Below are positions 1 to 5,550 of a stretch of DNA of 6,053 nt, piece by piece. Numbering within the stretch: the stretch's first letter is position 1; each line of letters opens with the position of its first letter. The translations under genes were made by a program, and so were the position numbers. Under the pieces are notes generated by a model that ran no database searches, was not told the DNA's origin, and worked only from the letters and a program-made list of their open reading frames with translations. This DNA is from Treponema sp. (GTDB lineage: Bacteria > Spirochaetota > Spirochaetia > Treponematales > Treponemataceae), in assembly GCA_017613485.1 (NCBI GenBank), contig JAGADS010000149.1:1-6053 (forward strand). Direction: 5' to 3'.

Positions 1-1
1 C

Positions 2-925
2 CGCATGTTCATCTCCACCGCCATTTCCCTGACTTATTTCGGAGGCCTTGTCCTTTCATATACTCCGTTCGTTTTTGCAGGAATGCTACGCGGGGTTGTG
101 GGATTCAACTGGTCATACCGCATCTGTTTTATAGTCCTTGCCGTTATTGCCCTTATTGCAATGCTCATACCGACATTCCTTCTTAATGAAACAGAAATTG
201 TTGAAGGCACACCATCTGAATCCAACATGATGAAATCGCTTGCATCTACATTCAAAAACAAGAGCTTCTTGATTTTCGTGCTTTCCGACATTGCATACTG
301 GATTGGACTTACACTTTACCAGACTGGAATGCCTTTCTTTGTCAAAGTGAGCATGGAGCTCCCCGAAAGCTATACGATGATTTTCCTTGCCGGGATGACG
401 ATTCTTTCTGCATGTTTCTATGGAATCGTGTCTAAGATGGTCTCAAAATGGGGCAAGAAGAAACTTGTCATAACCGGGTTTATAGGGCTGGCACTTGCTT
501 ATGTCGTTACGGCGCTTATCGGACTATTACCCATCCCAAGTATGGTATACGGTATATTGATGGTTGTTATCGCTGCACTCCCCATGGCACTTCTGGGAAT
601 CATTCCTCAGGCAATTGTGGCAGACATAGCAGAGGAGGAGGCAATCGTCACGGGCGAGAACCGTCAGGGAATGTTCTTTGCAGCACGCACTTTTGCAATG
701 AAAATGGGTCAGAGTATCTCGATGCTTCTTTTTACTTCCCTTGCAATTCTTGGAGCAAGTCAGGACCTTACCAGCAACGATATTTCCGCTTCAAGCTATG
801 GACTACGCATTGTCTCTATCTGTGCTATTGTATTCTGCATAGGCGGTGCACTGATTCTGAGCCTGTACAACGAAAAGAAAGTGATGAAGACTCTTGAATC
901 AAAGAAAGGAGACTTGAATGGATAA
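2..925 (+). CDS. GPH/MelB-type MFS cation symporter, C-terminal part (5' end outside window)
   Basis: Integral membrane carrier of the major facilitator superfamily, most like the glycoside-pentoside-hexuronide (GPH, MelB-like) branch, whose members move sugars or other solutes with Na+ or H+. The reading frame is open to the left edge, so the ATG at 5 is probably internal. Counting from that ATG, about eight hydrophobic helices are visible (near residues 7-28, 39-60, 87-110, 123-145, 151-172, 178-204, 230-250, 267-288). These correspond to TM5-12 of a 12-helix carrier, so roughly TM1-4 are missing. A basic loop (residues 144-153) joins the second and third helices of the C-terminal half. Residues 206-236, with ADIAEEE, TGENRQG and a following Phe/Lys-rich helix, match the usual GPH signature between TM10 and TM11. 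The stop overlaps the next gene by 8 bp, which implies one operon and translational coupling. The substrate cannot be read from the sequence: a sugar is the default, but the glycosyltransferase partner allows a lipid-linked substrate. Family call is fairly sure; substrate is unknown. Confidence 0.85.
   Translation, partial: RMFISTAISLTYFGGLVLSYTPFVFAGMLRGVVGFNWSYRICFIVLAVIALIAMLIPTFLLNETEIVEGTPSESNMMKSLASTFKNKSFLIFVLSDIAYWIGLTLYQTGMPFFVKVSMELPESYTMIFLAGMTILSACFYGIVSKMVSKWGKKKLVITGFIGLALAYVVTALIGLLPIPSMVYGILMVVIAALPMALLGIIPQAIVADIAEEEAIVTGENRQGMFFAARTFAMKMGQSISMLLFTSLAILGASQDLTSNDISASSYGLRIVSICAIVFCIGGALILSLYNEKKVMKTLESKKGDLNG
905..911 (+). promoter_or_regulatory. Ribosome binding site of the glycosyltransferase gene
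   Basis: AAAGGAG lies 6 nt upstream of the ATG at 918, inside the last codons of the transporter gene. It fixes the start and supports translational coupling across the 8-bp overlap. Confidence 0.8.
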
Positions 926-2378
926 ATCATCTTGCATCTTTGGAAATCCAATTGACTCAAAAACCTTACGTGCGGCAGAAAAATCAAAAGCCAAATTCAT
1001 AAAGAAATACGGTGATGATTCAGGCGTTAAATACGAGGCTTCTTTTGACCCGATAAAGACACTCGATTTCATTAAGACAGAAAGAATACTGCTGAACGCC
1101 TCAGAGAATTCAAATGCAACAGGAAATTCAACTGCAACATTTGAACCGAATGCACTCATCGTAGGAAACATCCGCATGGGATTCGGGCATTACCGCATCA
1201 GCATCGCTATGGCAAGCTGCGCCCATGCACTCGGATATAAACCGTACTGGCTTGATCTTGCAGGGTTTGATGCCACAGGCTCAAAGATGATACGTGAGCA
1301 GAATGACATGTATTCACTTGCAAGCCGTATAAGTCAGAAAAGCAGGCTCTTCAATCATTTTGTATGGGAACCGTTGAACAGCGAAGGTTTCAAGGCACTG
1401 TCGTACAATGCAAAGGATCAGAAAAACAGCGAGCTTCTTGTACCTCTCTTTAATTCAATTCCAAAAGACATTCCGTATATTGCGACACATGTGTGGCCAA
1501 GTCAGGCAGCAGTTCATGCAGGAATGACACATGTCGTAAATGCAATCCCCGACAACTGGCCGATGGCGCTTCATCTTTCTGAGGGAGCCATTCATGCCGT
1601 GCAGACACCATTTGCATACCTGGGATATAAAATGCTCAACGGTTTCTCTAAATCTCCCCTAAAGGGAATTCCTGAAGACAAACTCAAGATGACTGGCTGT
1701 TATGTTGACCATGAGCTTCTTGTTAACCTTAAGGAGGACAATACACGTAGAATCGAGAGGGCAAGAAACAATAAGCCGATTCGTTTCCTGCTTACTGTCG
1801 GAGGAGCGGGAGCCGGTTTTGACATGTTCCTATCGATGGTAAAACATTTGATGCCCTATGTGAAAGACGGCAAGGCTGCTGTTTACATAAACTTCGGTGA
1901 CCACAAGGATGTGTTTGATAAACTGACGAAAGCTGTTGACCTGGGTGAGGTGAGGAAATTCTTTAATGACTACGATGGCCTAAAAAAATTTGTCAGCACA
2001 TTAAAGACCGAAAACAATCCGGGAGTATATGCAGTTTACAATGAGGATATTTTTCAGGCGGTGTATTCAACAAATCTTCTTATGCCCGAAGCAGACTGGC
2101 TTGTAACAAAACCCAGCGAGCTTGCATATTATCCTGTTCCCAAGATTTTCATGAAGCACATAGGAGGACATGAGGTTTACGGTGCCATAAACTCACAGGA
2201 ATACGGTGACGGAACTTTTGAATGTCCTACGGAAAAATCCATTGCACAGATGATTGACCGTGTTTTGACGGACAGAGAGATTCTGGTACATTTTGCAGAA
2301 CGCATCAACACGCTGAATGCAGAAGGTCACTACAATGGTGCATACGAGTGTGTAAAGCTTGCAGCCAGCTCAGTATGA
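918..2378 (+). CDS. GT28-like (MurG/MGDG-synthase/UgtP-type) GT-B glycosyltransferase, divergent
   Basis: Probable GT-B-fold glycosyltransferase of 486 residues, expected to transfer a sugar from a nucleotide-sugar to a membrane-bound acceptor at the cytoplasmic face. Seen: the N-terminal Rossmann half starts near residue 78 with GNIRMGFGH (83-91), the place of the Gly-rich GGH loop of MurG and UgtP. Residues 256-262 (LKMTGCY) fit the 'I.VTG.PV' strand at the domain junction. The C-terminal half opens with TVGGAGAG (293-300), a diphosphate-loop motif. ADWLVTKPSELA (392-403) then HIGGHE (414-419) parallel the 'AD.liTKPGG..' and 'PGQE..NA' donor-binding segments of GT28 enzymes. Odd: a 77-residue N-terminal extension ends in an Asn/Ser/Thr linker (60-75) built from a tandem repeat, and the usual KPGG is KPSE. 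No signal peptide or membrane helix is seen. Start chosen by AAAGGAG at 905-911, 6 nt before the ATG. It overlaps the transporter gene and so is probably co-expressed with it. The fold-level call is from motif order only; donor, acceptor and activity are not established. Confidence 0.66.
   Translation: MDKSSCIFGNPIDSKTLRAAEKSKAKFIKKYGDDSGVKYEASFDPIKTLDFIKTERILLNASENSNATGNSTATFEPNALIVGNIRMGFGHYRISIAMASCAHALGYKPYWLDLAGFDATGSKMIREQNDMYSLASRISQKSRLFNHFVWEPLNSEGFKALSYNAKDQKNSELLVPLFNSIPKDIPYIATHVWPSQAAVHAGMTHVVNAIPDNWPMALHLSEGAIHAVQTPFAYLGYKMLNGFSKSPLKGIPEDKLKMTGCYVDHELLVNLKEDNTRRIERARNNKPIRFLLTVGGAGAGFDMFLSMVKHLMPYVKDGKAAVYINFGDHKDVFDKLTKAVDLGEVRKFFNDYDGLKKFVSTLKTENNPGVYAVYNEDIFQAVYSTNLLMPEADWLVTKPSELAYYPVPKIFMKHIGGHEVYGAINSQEYGDGTFECPTEKSIAQMIDRVLTDREILVHFAERINTLNAEGHYNGAYECVKLAASSV
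1107..1142 (+). repeat. In-frame 18-bp tandem repeat (two copies) in the linker of the glycosyltransferase
   Basis: Two 15-base blocks, 1107-1121 and 1125-1139, are identical except for one base (A versus C at the eighth position) and are spaced 18 bp apart. The unit is six codons and encodes NSNATG then NSTATF (residues 64-75). The repeat sits just before the first Rossmann strand. Copy-number change by slippage would keep the reading frame and lengthen or shorten this linker. Confidence 0.75.
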
Positions 2379-2392
2379 AAACGATTTTTTCA
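2376..2392. other. Convergent gene junction with a weak AT-only hairpin spanning both stop codons
   Basis: The glycosyltransferase stop (2376-2378) and the pseudouridine synthase stop (2390-2392, minus strand) are 11 bp apart. The interval reads as a 6-bp inverted repeat, TGAAAA (2376-2381) and TTTTCA (2387-2392), with a 5-nt loop, so each stop codon forms part of one arm. A run of six T occurs in the plus direction and of six A on the other strand. The stem has only one G-C pair, so it is a poor intrinsic terminator. It may only mark where the two transcripts collide. Confidence 0.3.
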
Positions 2393-3310
2393 TCTAAGTT
2401 TGCCACGCTCGATAAAATCCATTGACCTTAGTTTTTTTGTGGAGATTATCTTAGGCTCTTTCTCTTCTTTTCTTTCATCAGCTTTTGACTTCTCCTTGCG
2501 AAATGCCTTGCGCTCTTCTTCCCAGATTGGAGTGGCAGGGTGCTCGTCTCCTTTCTTGACATACTCAAGCCATGAGTCGTCCTCTGGTTCCTCAAACTTC
2601 ATGTATTCTCCGGTTACCGGATGAACAAATGCAAGTGTTCGGGCATGCAGTGCAAGACGATGAAACGGATCTGTGCGGGCACGGTAATTCTCATCACCTG
2701 CAAGAGGATATCCCTTTGACGAAAGGTGTGCACGTATCTGATTTTTCTTTCCGGTATCAAGCTCCAGCTCAAAAAGTGAATGAGTCTTTCCACGATACAG
2801 TATCTTGTAATGGGTCCTGGCACAGACGGTTTTTACACCCTTCTCACCTTTCTTGGGAACATATCCAACATGAAACGCATTCTGTGCAAGCTCATCATCT
2901 ATTAAACCTTCATCAGCAAGGGCATTTTTAGGATTACGCGGGTTCTCGGCAACTGCATGATACAGCCTTTCCTTTACCATTGTATGCCAGCTGTCCATGA
3001 CTTTTTTCTGGACTGCCTCGCTAAGTGCAAACATCATGACACCGGAGGTATCCCTGTCCAGACGATGAACGACAAAGGGCCTGTGTGATGACGACCAGCT
3101 TCCGTTGTTACGCATGATTTTTTCAAGCAGCTCAATTGCAGTGCGGGCCTTGCTTCCCGGATATGGCACAGACAGAAGACCCGTGGGTTTAAGGATAACC
3201 ACTATGTCCTTGTCCTGATAAAGAATCTTTATTTTCTCTTTTCCGTAATCGGCTTTATGCTCTCTTTTATATTGAGTGCTCGCCTTTACCCGATGAACCG
3301 TCTGAGCCAT
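2390..3310 (-). CDS. RluA-family RNA pseudouridine synthase (no S4 domain, charged C-terminal tail)
   Basis: Isomerises specific uridines in rRNA or tRNA to pseudouridine in the cytoplasm. The 306-residue protein has the RluA catalytic core. KPTGLLSVP (41-49) is the first motif. HRLDRDTSG (82-90) carries the catalytic Asp85. TGKKNQIRAHL (186-196), PLAGD (202-206) and RLALHA (218-223) complete the core, followed by HPVTGE (230-235). Only about 25 basic residues precede the core, so there is no S4 RNA-binding domain; this resembles the RluA/TruC groups rather than RluC/RluD. Residues beyond about 250 form an extra Lys/Glu-rich tail ending in a basic block. The ATG at 3310 has AAAGG (3317-3321) 6 nt upstream, and it lies 44 bp inside the 3' end of the upstream membrane-protein gene. 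The target nucleotide cannot be assigned. The family call is firm. Confidence 0.95.
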   Translation of the reverse strand: MAQTVHRVKASTQYKREHKADYGKEKIKILYQDKDIVVILKPTGLLSVPYPGSKARTAIELLEKIMRNNGSWSSSHRPFVVHRLDRDTSGVMMFALSEAVQKKVMDSWHTMVKERLYHAVAENPRNPKNALADEGLIDDELAQNAFHVGYVPKKGEKGVKTVCARTHYKILYRGKTHSLFELELDTGKKNQIRAHLSSKGYPLAGDENYRARTDPFHRLALHARTLAFVHPVTGEYMKFEEPEDDSWLEYVKKGDEHPATPIWEEERKAFRKEKSKADERKEEKEPKIISTKKLRSMDFIERGKLR

Positions 3311-3602
3311 TCTTAACCTTTAACATTGAGCAGAATACAGCGAACAAAACCACAAGTGCCACAAGATAGATGAAGCATGCTAAGCGAACCATGGACTTGG
3401 TAAGCTCAGAGCCGAACACAAGAGCCAGCACTCCCATCACCAGAGTCATTGCACCTATTATATAGAATATAACACTGCCCGGTTTGCTTATCGGGGATTT
3501 CTTGGAGGCCGAGTTTTTAGAAAGATAAACCGCCGCCCCACAAAACGCCAGCCCCACCAGAATAAAAACAATCCCCCCGGCAATAATTGAAGTAGTTTTC
3601 AT
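3267..3602 (-). CDS. Small membrane protein with three predicted helices, function unknown
   Basis: I do not recognise this 111-residue protein. It has three hydrophobic segments (about residues 7-28, 43-64 and 72-93), a Lys/Ser-rich loop between the first two (29-41, including SKNSASKKSP), and a hydrophilic Gly/Ser-rich C-terminal tail (95-111). By the positive-inside rule the first loop and the tail should face the cytoplasm, putting the N-terminus outside. There is no lipobox or enzyme motif. The ATG at 3602 is the only usable start, because an in-frame TAG lies four codons upstream and later starts would cut the first helix. Its AGGA is unusually close (2 nt before the ATG). The last 44 bp overlap the start of the pseudouridine synthase gene. 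The gene begins 53 bp after the esterase gene with no terminator between, so it may also be read from upstream. It is probably real, given its coherent helix pattern and position. Confidence 0.7.
   Translation of the reverse strand: MKTTSIIAGGIVFILVGLAFCGAAVYLSKNSASKKSPISKPGSVIFYIIGAMTLVMGVLALVFGSELTKSMVRLACFIYLVALVVLFAVFCSMLKVKNGSDGSSGKGEHSI
3317..3321 (-). promoter_or_regulatory. Ribosome binding site of the pseudouridine synthase gene
   Basis: AAAGG on the minus strand sits 6 nt upstream of the ATG at 3310. It is inside the coding sequence of the preceding membrane-protein gene, so the 44-bp gene overlap is supported by a proper start signal rather than being an artefact of start choice. 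Confidence 0.6.
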
Positions 3603-3608
3603 ATTCCT

Positions 3609-3637
3609 ATTCTACTATGATTAGAAGGCTTGGGCAA
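3609..3637 (-). promoter_or_regulatory. Candidate promoter immediately upstream of the small membrane protein
   Basis: On the minus strand TTGCCC (3632-3637, four of six matches to TTGACA) is separated by exactly 17 bp from TAGAAT (3609-3614, five of six matches to TATAAT). The -10 element ends 6 nt before the ATG at 3602, so transcription would begin at or near the start codon, giving a leaderless or nearly leaderless message. It could instead mainly serve the pseudouridine synthase gene about 290 nt downstream. Confidence 0.4.
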
Positions 3638-3655
3638 GTGATGAACTGATTCAGG

Positions 3656-4603
3656 CTACCTTTTAAAACTCTTGGATAAGGTTGTCGCCGAGTTCAGTTC
3701 TTTTCTTATCCATTCAAGGCGGACAGCCATGCATTTTTCCAATATTGAGCTTTTTAATGCGGTTTCGTAGCCGTGGCAGGTGCCTTTCATGTCATGGACC
3801 TCAACAGAAATACCTTCTGTTTCTAGCCTTTGTGCGAACTCGATTCCCTCATCATGCAGGCAGTCGTATTCAGAAACTTCAATGTATGCGGGTGAGAAAA
3901 AACCAAGTGAATCAGCCTCTGCAATTGATGCATATTTTGCAAGGCTCGCATCCTGATCTTTTAAGTACATGCCCCAGAAAAGCTTGTTGCAGTTTGAATC
4001 CCAGATCGGAGTGTCCGTAAACCGTTTCATCGAATCCGTAATCATCCGCTTGTCAAGAACAGGATAAATCAACAAGGCACCTTTTGGAAGCATCTGACCT
4101 CTGTCGTTTAGCATAAGGGTTACCGCACCGGCAATATTTCCTCCCGCGCTGTCTCCGGCAACAAGGATTTTATCTCTATTGACATCCAAGGTCTCTGCAT
4201 TTTCCAGAACCCAGATATATGCGTTGTAGCAATCCTCTATCGCAACAGGATAACGATACTTAGGCAACAGCCTGTAATCCGGCATCACAACCTTACACTT
4301 TGCTTTTTGAGCATACCATTTTGCAATCTGATAGTGAGCACCGGATGCCCTCATCAAAAAACCGCCGCCATGAAACAGAACTATGCATGGAAGATTCCCC
4401 TCATACTGTATAGGCTCAATTACCAAAGCTGAGATTTCCGCGCCATCGTAACCGGGTGTTGAATATTTTTTGACAGTGACATTATCATCTGACTTGCATT
4501 TGACAAAACCATAGGCCTTGTTCACCAGAGGATATAAACGGCCTACCATTGAACCGCTGTAAATTGAAATGCTTTTTAACTCTTTATCGATTGGATATTT
4601 CAT
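3656..4603 (-). CDS. Hormone-sensitive-lipase-family alpha/beta hydrolase (esterase)
   Basis: Serine esterase of the HSL/GDXG (bacterial family IV) group, likely cytoplasmic, hydrolysing short-chain or acetyl esters. The protein is 315 residues from the ATG at 4603, close to the usual family length. Seen in order: oxyanion-hole motif HGGG (78-81); PDYRLLP near residue 108, typical of the family; the nucleophile elbow GDSAG (150-154) with Ser152; Asp247 in SEYDCLHDEG; and His277 in CHGYE. This completes the triad. There is no signal peptide or membrane anchor. Start choice: an in-frame GTG at 4609 gives two more residues, but the GAGGGAG sequence (4609-4615) would then touch the start codon, whereas it is 5 nt from the ATG at 4603. 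It stands 171 bp downstream of the metallophosphoesterase gene with its own promoter candidates. Family and catalytic residues are clear; the substrate is unknown, and deacetylation of sugars or xenobiotics is possible. Confidence 0.93.
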   Translation of the reverse strand: MKYPIDKELKSISIYSGSMVGRLYPLVNKAYGFVKCKSDDNVTVKKYSTPGYDGAEISALVIEPIQYEGNLPCIVLFHGGGFLMRASGAHYQIAKWYAQKAKCKVVMPDYRLLPKYRYPVAIEDCYNAYIWVLENAETLDVNRDKILVAGDSAGGNIAGAVTLMLNDRGQMLPKGALLIYPVLDKRMITDSMKRFTDTPIWDSNCNKLFWGMYLKDQDASLAKYASIAEADSLGFFSPAYIEVSEYDCLHDEGIEFAQRLETEGISVEVHDMKGTCHGYETALKSSILEKCMAVRLEWIRKELNSATTLSKSFKR

Positions 4604-4608
4604 TTCCA

Positions 4609-4615
4609 CTCCCTC
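4609..4615 (-). promoter_or_regulatory. Ribosome binding site deciding the esterase start
   Basis: GAGGGAG on the minus strand lies 5 nt before the ATG at 4603. Its last G is the first base of the alternative GTG at 4609, which makes that GTG an unlikely start. Confidence 0.7.
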
Positions 4616-4650
4616 ACTTTTTTATTTTGGTAATACAAATCTCACTTCAC

Positions 4651-4701
4651 AGTATACACTATCATGCCGCTTTTATTCTATAAGAAAACCGTTCTTGTCC
4701 A
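4651..4701 (-). promoter_or_regulatory. Candidate promoter elements for the esterase gene in the 171-bp gap
   Basis: The gap 4604-4774 holds no gene. On the minus strand TATACT (4651-4656, five of six matches to the -10 consensus) lies about 48 bp before the esterase ATG, but no good -35 lies 16-18 bp upstream of it. A second pair is TGGACA (4696-4701, five of six matches to TTGACA) with TAGAAT (4675-4680), at a short 15-bp spacing. Either could drive the esterase. The second pair overlaps the inverted repeat at 4692-4720, so a regulator could act there. Confidence 0.4.
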
Positions 4702-4720
4702 GTTCCATTTTTTACAAGAA
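4692..4720. repeat. Perfect 7-bp inverted repeat (possible operator) upstream of the esterase
   Basis: TTCTTGT (4692-4698) and ACAAGAA (4714-4720) are exact reverse complements separated by 15 bp. This puts the arm centres 22 bp apart, about two helical turns, which suits a dimeric DNA-binding protein better than an RNA terminator. There is no T-run after it. The left arm overlaps a possible -35 element (4696-4701). No regulator gene is present in the window. Confidence 0.45.
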
Positions 4721-4774
4721 TTGAAAAGCAAAAATCCATATAGTTAACTCAACAGTTCTAATTTTTGTTTAAAC

Positions 4775-5497
4775 TCACCGCGAGTAAATACCGGTCAACA
4801 CTTCCCTTTTATATGCATCGGCTTTGGGTAACCCTGGATATTCATCCGCAATCCTTGCCGCAAGCTCATTGTCATAAGGAATGCTCAGAATGCTCATGCT
4901 TATAGGACTTGTTTTTTCCTCACCCAGCTCACCTTCAATTAAAAGGGCATGGCATCGTGTCACACCAAGAGAGTTTCCCACGCTTCCTGTGTTGATTGCA
5001 TATCCCAGGTTCATCTCGCGGATATACGGCATGTGGCAGTCCGCGCTTATAAAACCTCCGTGGAGTTTTCCCTTTGTGTCAGTAAATCCGGGCCTAAGCT
5101 CATCTAGAGAAAGATAGGAATGGTAGTTGATTTCAATAGGCCGCCCGTGAATGAGCCTGAAATTGATTCCGCTTATTAAAACCTCATCCTCAAGAGGCAG
5201 AGTCTCAAGCCAGTCAAGACGTTCTTTTCCAAGCTGATTCCAGAAAAAGTAGTTCGGGTCGTCAGATGCAGATTCACTTTTTGAGCCAAGCACGCATCCC
5301 TGATCCCAGTTTCCCATGATAAAATGATTGCAATGTGTGCGGACCCAGTCCAGTGTCTTGTCACTCTCAGGTCCCTTTGCTACAGCATCACCCAAAAACC
5401 ATACATCATCAGGTTTGATTCTCTCCATCTCCTTTTCAAGAGCAAGTGTCGCCGGCATGTTCCCGTGCAAATCCGCCAAAAATAAAATCCTCGCCAT
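4775..5497 (-). CDS. Calcineurin-like metallophosphoesterase (YfcE/SapH-like) with altered metal motif
   Basis: Probable dinuclear-metal phosphatase or phosphodiesterase, 240 residues, cytoplasmic. Seen: DLHGN (9-13) with Asp9 and His11; FLGDAVAKGP (34-43) with Asp37, in the position of the 'GD.VGYGP' motif of small single-domain phosphoesterases; GNWD (62-65) with Asn63; LIHG (115-118) with His117; and INTGSVGN (168-175). These match the YfcE, MJ0936 and asymmetric Ap4A hydrolase (SapH) type. Odd: where the family has GHTH.P, this protein has ADCHMP (152-157), so the first metal-binding His is Asp153, while His155 remains. Trp64 takes the place of the His/Cys of GNHD/GNCD. Start: ATG at 5497 with GGTGG (5504-5508) 6 nt upstream. 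It follows the PAF-acetylhydrolase-like gene by 53 bp and may share its transcript. Superfamily is sure; a substrate such as a dinucleotide or phosphoprotein is not determined. Confidence 0.9.
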   Translation of the reverse strand: MARILFLADLHGNMPATLALEKEMERIKPDDVWFLGDAVAKGPESDKTLDWVRTHCNHFIMGNWDQGCVLGSKSESASDDPNYFFWNQLGKERLDWLETLPLEDEVLISGINFRLIHGRPIEINYHSYLSLDELRPGFTDTKGKLHGGFISADCHMPYIREMNLGYAINTGSVGNSLGVTRCHALLIEGELGEEKTSPISMSILSIPYDNELAARIADEYPGLPKADAYKREVLTGIYSR

Positions 5498-5514
5498 TTT
5501 CTACCACCACATCC

Positions 5515-5520
5515 ATTATA
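5515..5520 (-). promoter_or_regulatory. Consensus -10 hexamer before the metallophosphoesterase
   Basis: TATAAT (minus strand) lies 17 bp before the ATG at 5497, in the 53-bp gap after the PAF-acetylhydrolase-like gene. The sequence 15-19 bp upstream has no good TTGACA-like element. If used, it would give a leader of about 10-12 nt that still contains the GGTGG ribosome binding site. Otherwise the gene is read from the upstream gene. Confidence 0.35.
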
Positions 5521-5550
5521 AATGCAATCCTGACAATCTAACGACTTCCG

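Noticed and set aside
186..192. Linker between the two transporter halves as a gene break
   Set aside because: The frame is continuous, and a hydrophilic central loop is normal for MFS carriers.
448..897. Plus-strand open frame of 149 codons
   Set aside because: It lies wholly inside the transporter gene in another frame, with a Cys/His/Arg-rich low-quality translation and no ribosome binding site.
2394..2438. CTAAG...CTTAG followed by seven T as a plus-strand terminator
   Set aside because: The stem is only 5 bp with a 28-nt loop, and the T-run is explained by Lys codons of the pseudouridine synthase on the other strand.
2572..2931. Plus-strand open frame of 119 codons opposite the pseudouridine synthase
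   Set aside because: It is antisense to a strongly conserved catalytic domain and its translation shows no recognisable motif.
4604..4609. GTG at 4609 as start of the esterase
   Set aside because: The Shine-Dalgarno sequence would run into the GTG; the ATG at 4603 has correct 5-nt spacing.
4742..4774. AGTTAACT and GTTTAAAC palindromes and short AACT/AGTT repeats after the metallophosphoesterase as a terminator
   Set aside because: The stems are 4 bp and AT-rich with no suitable T-run; they are expected by chance in this AT-rich gap.
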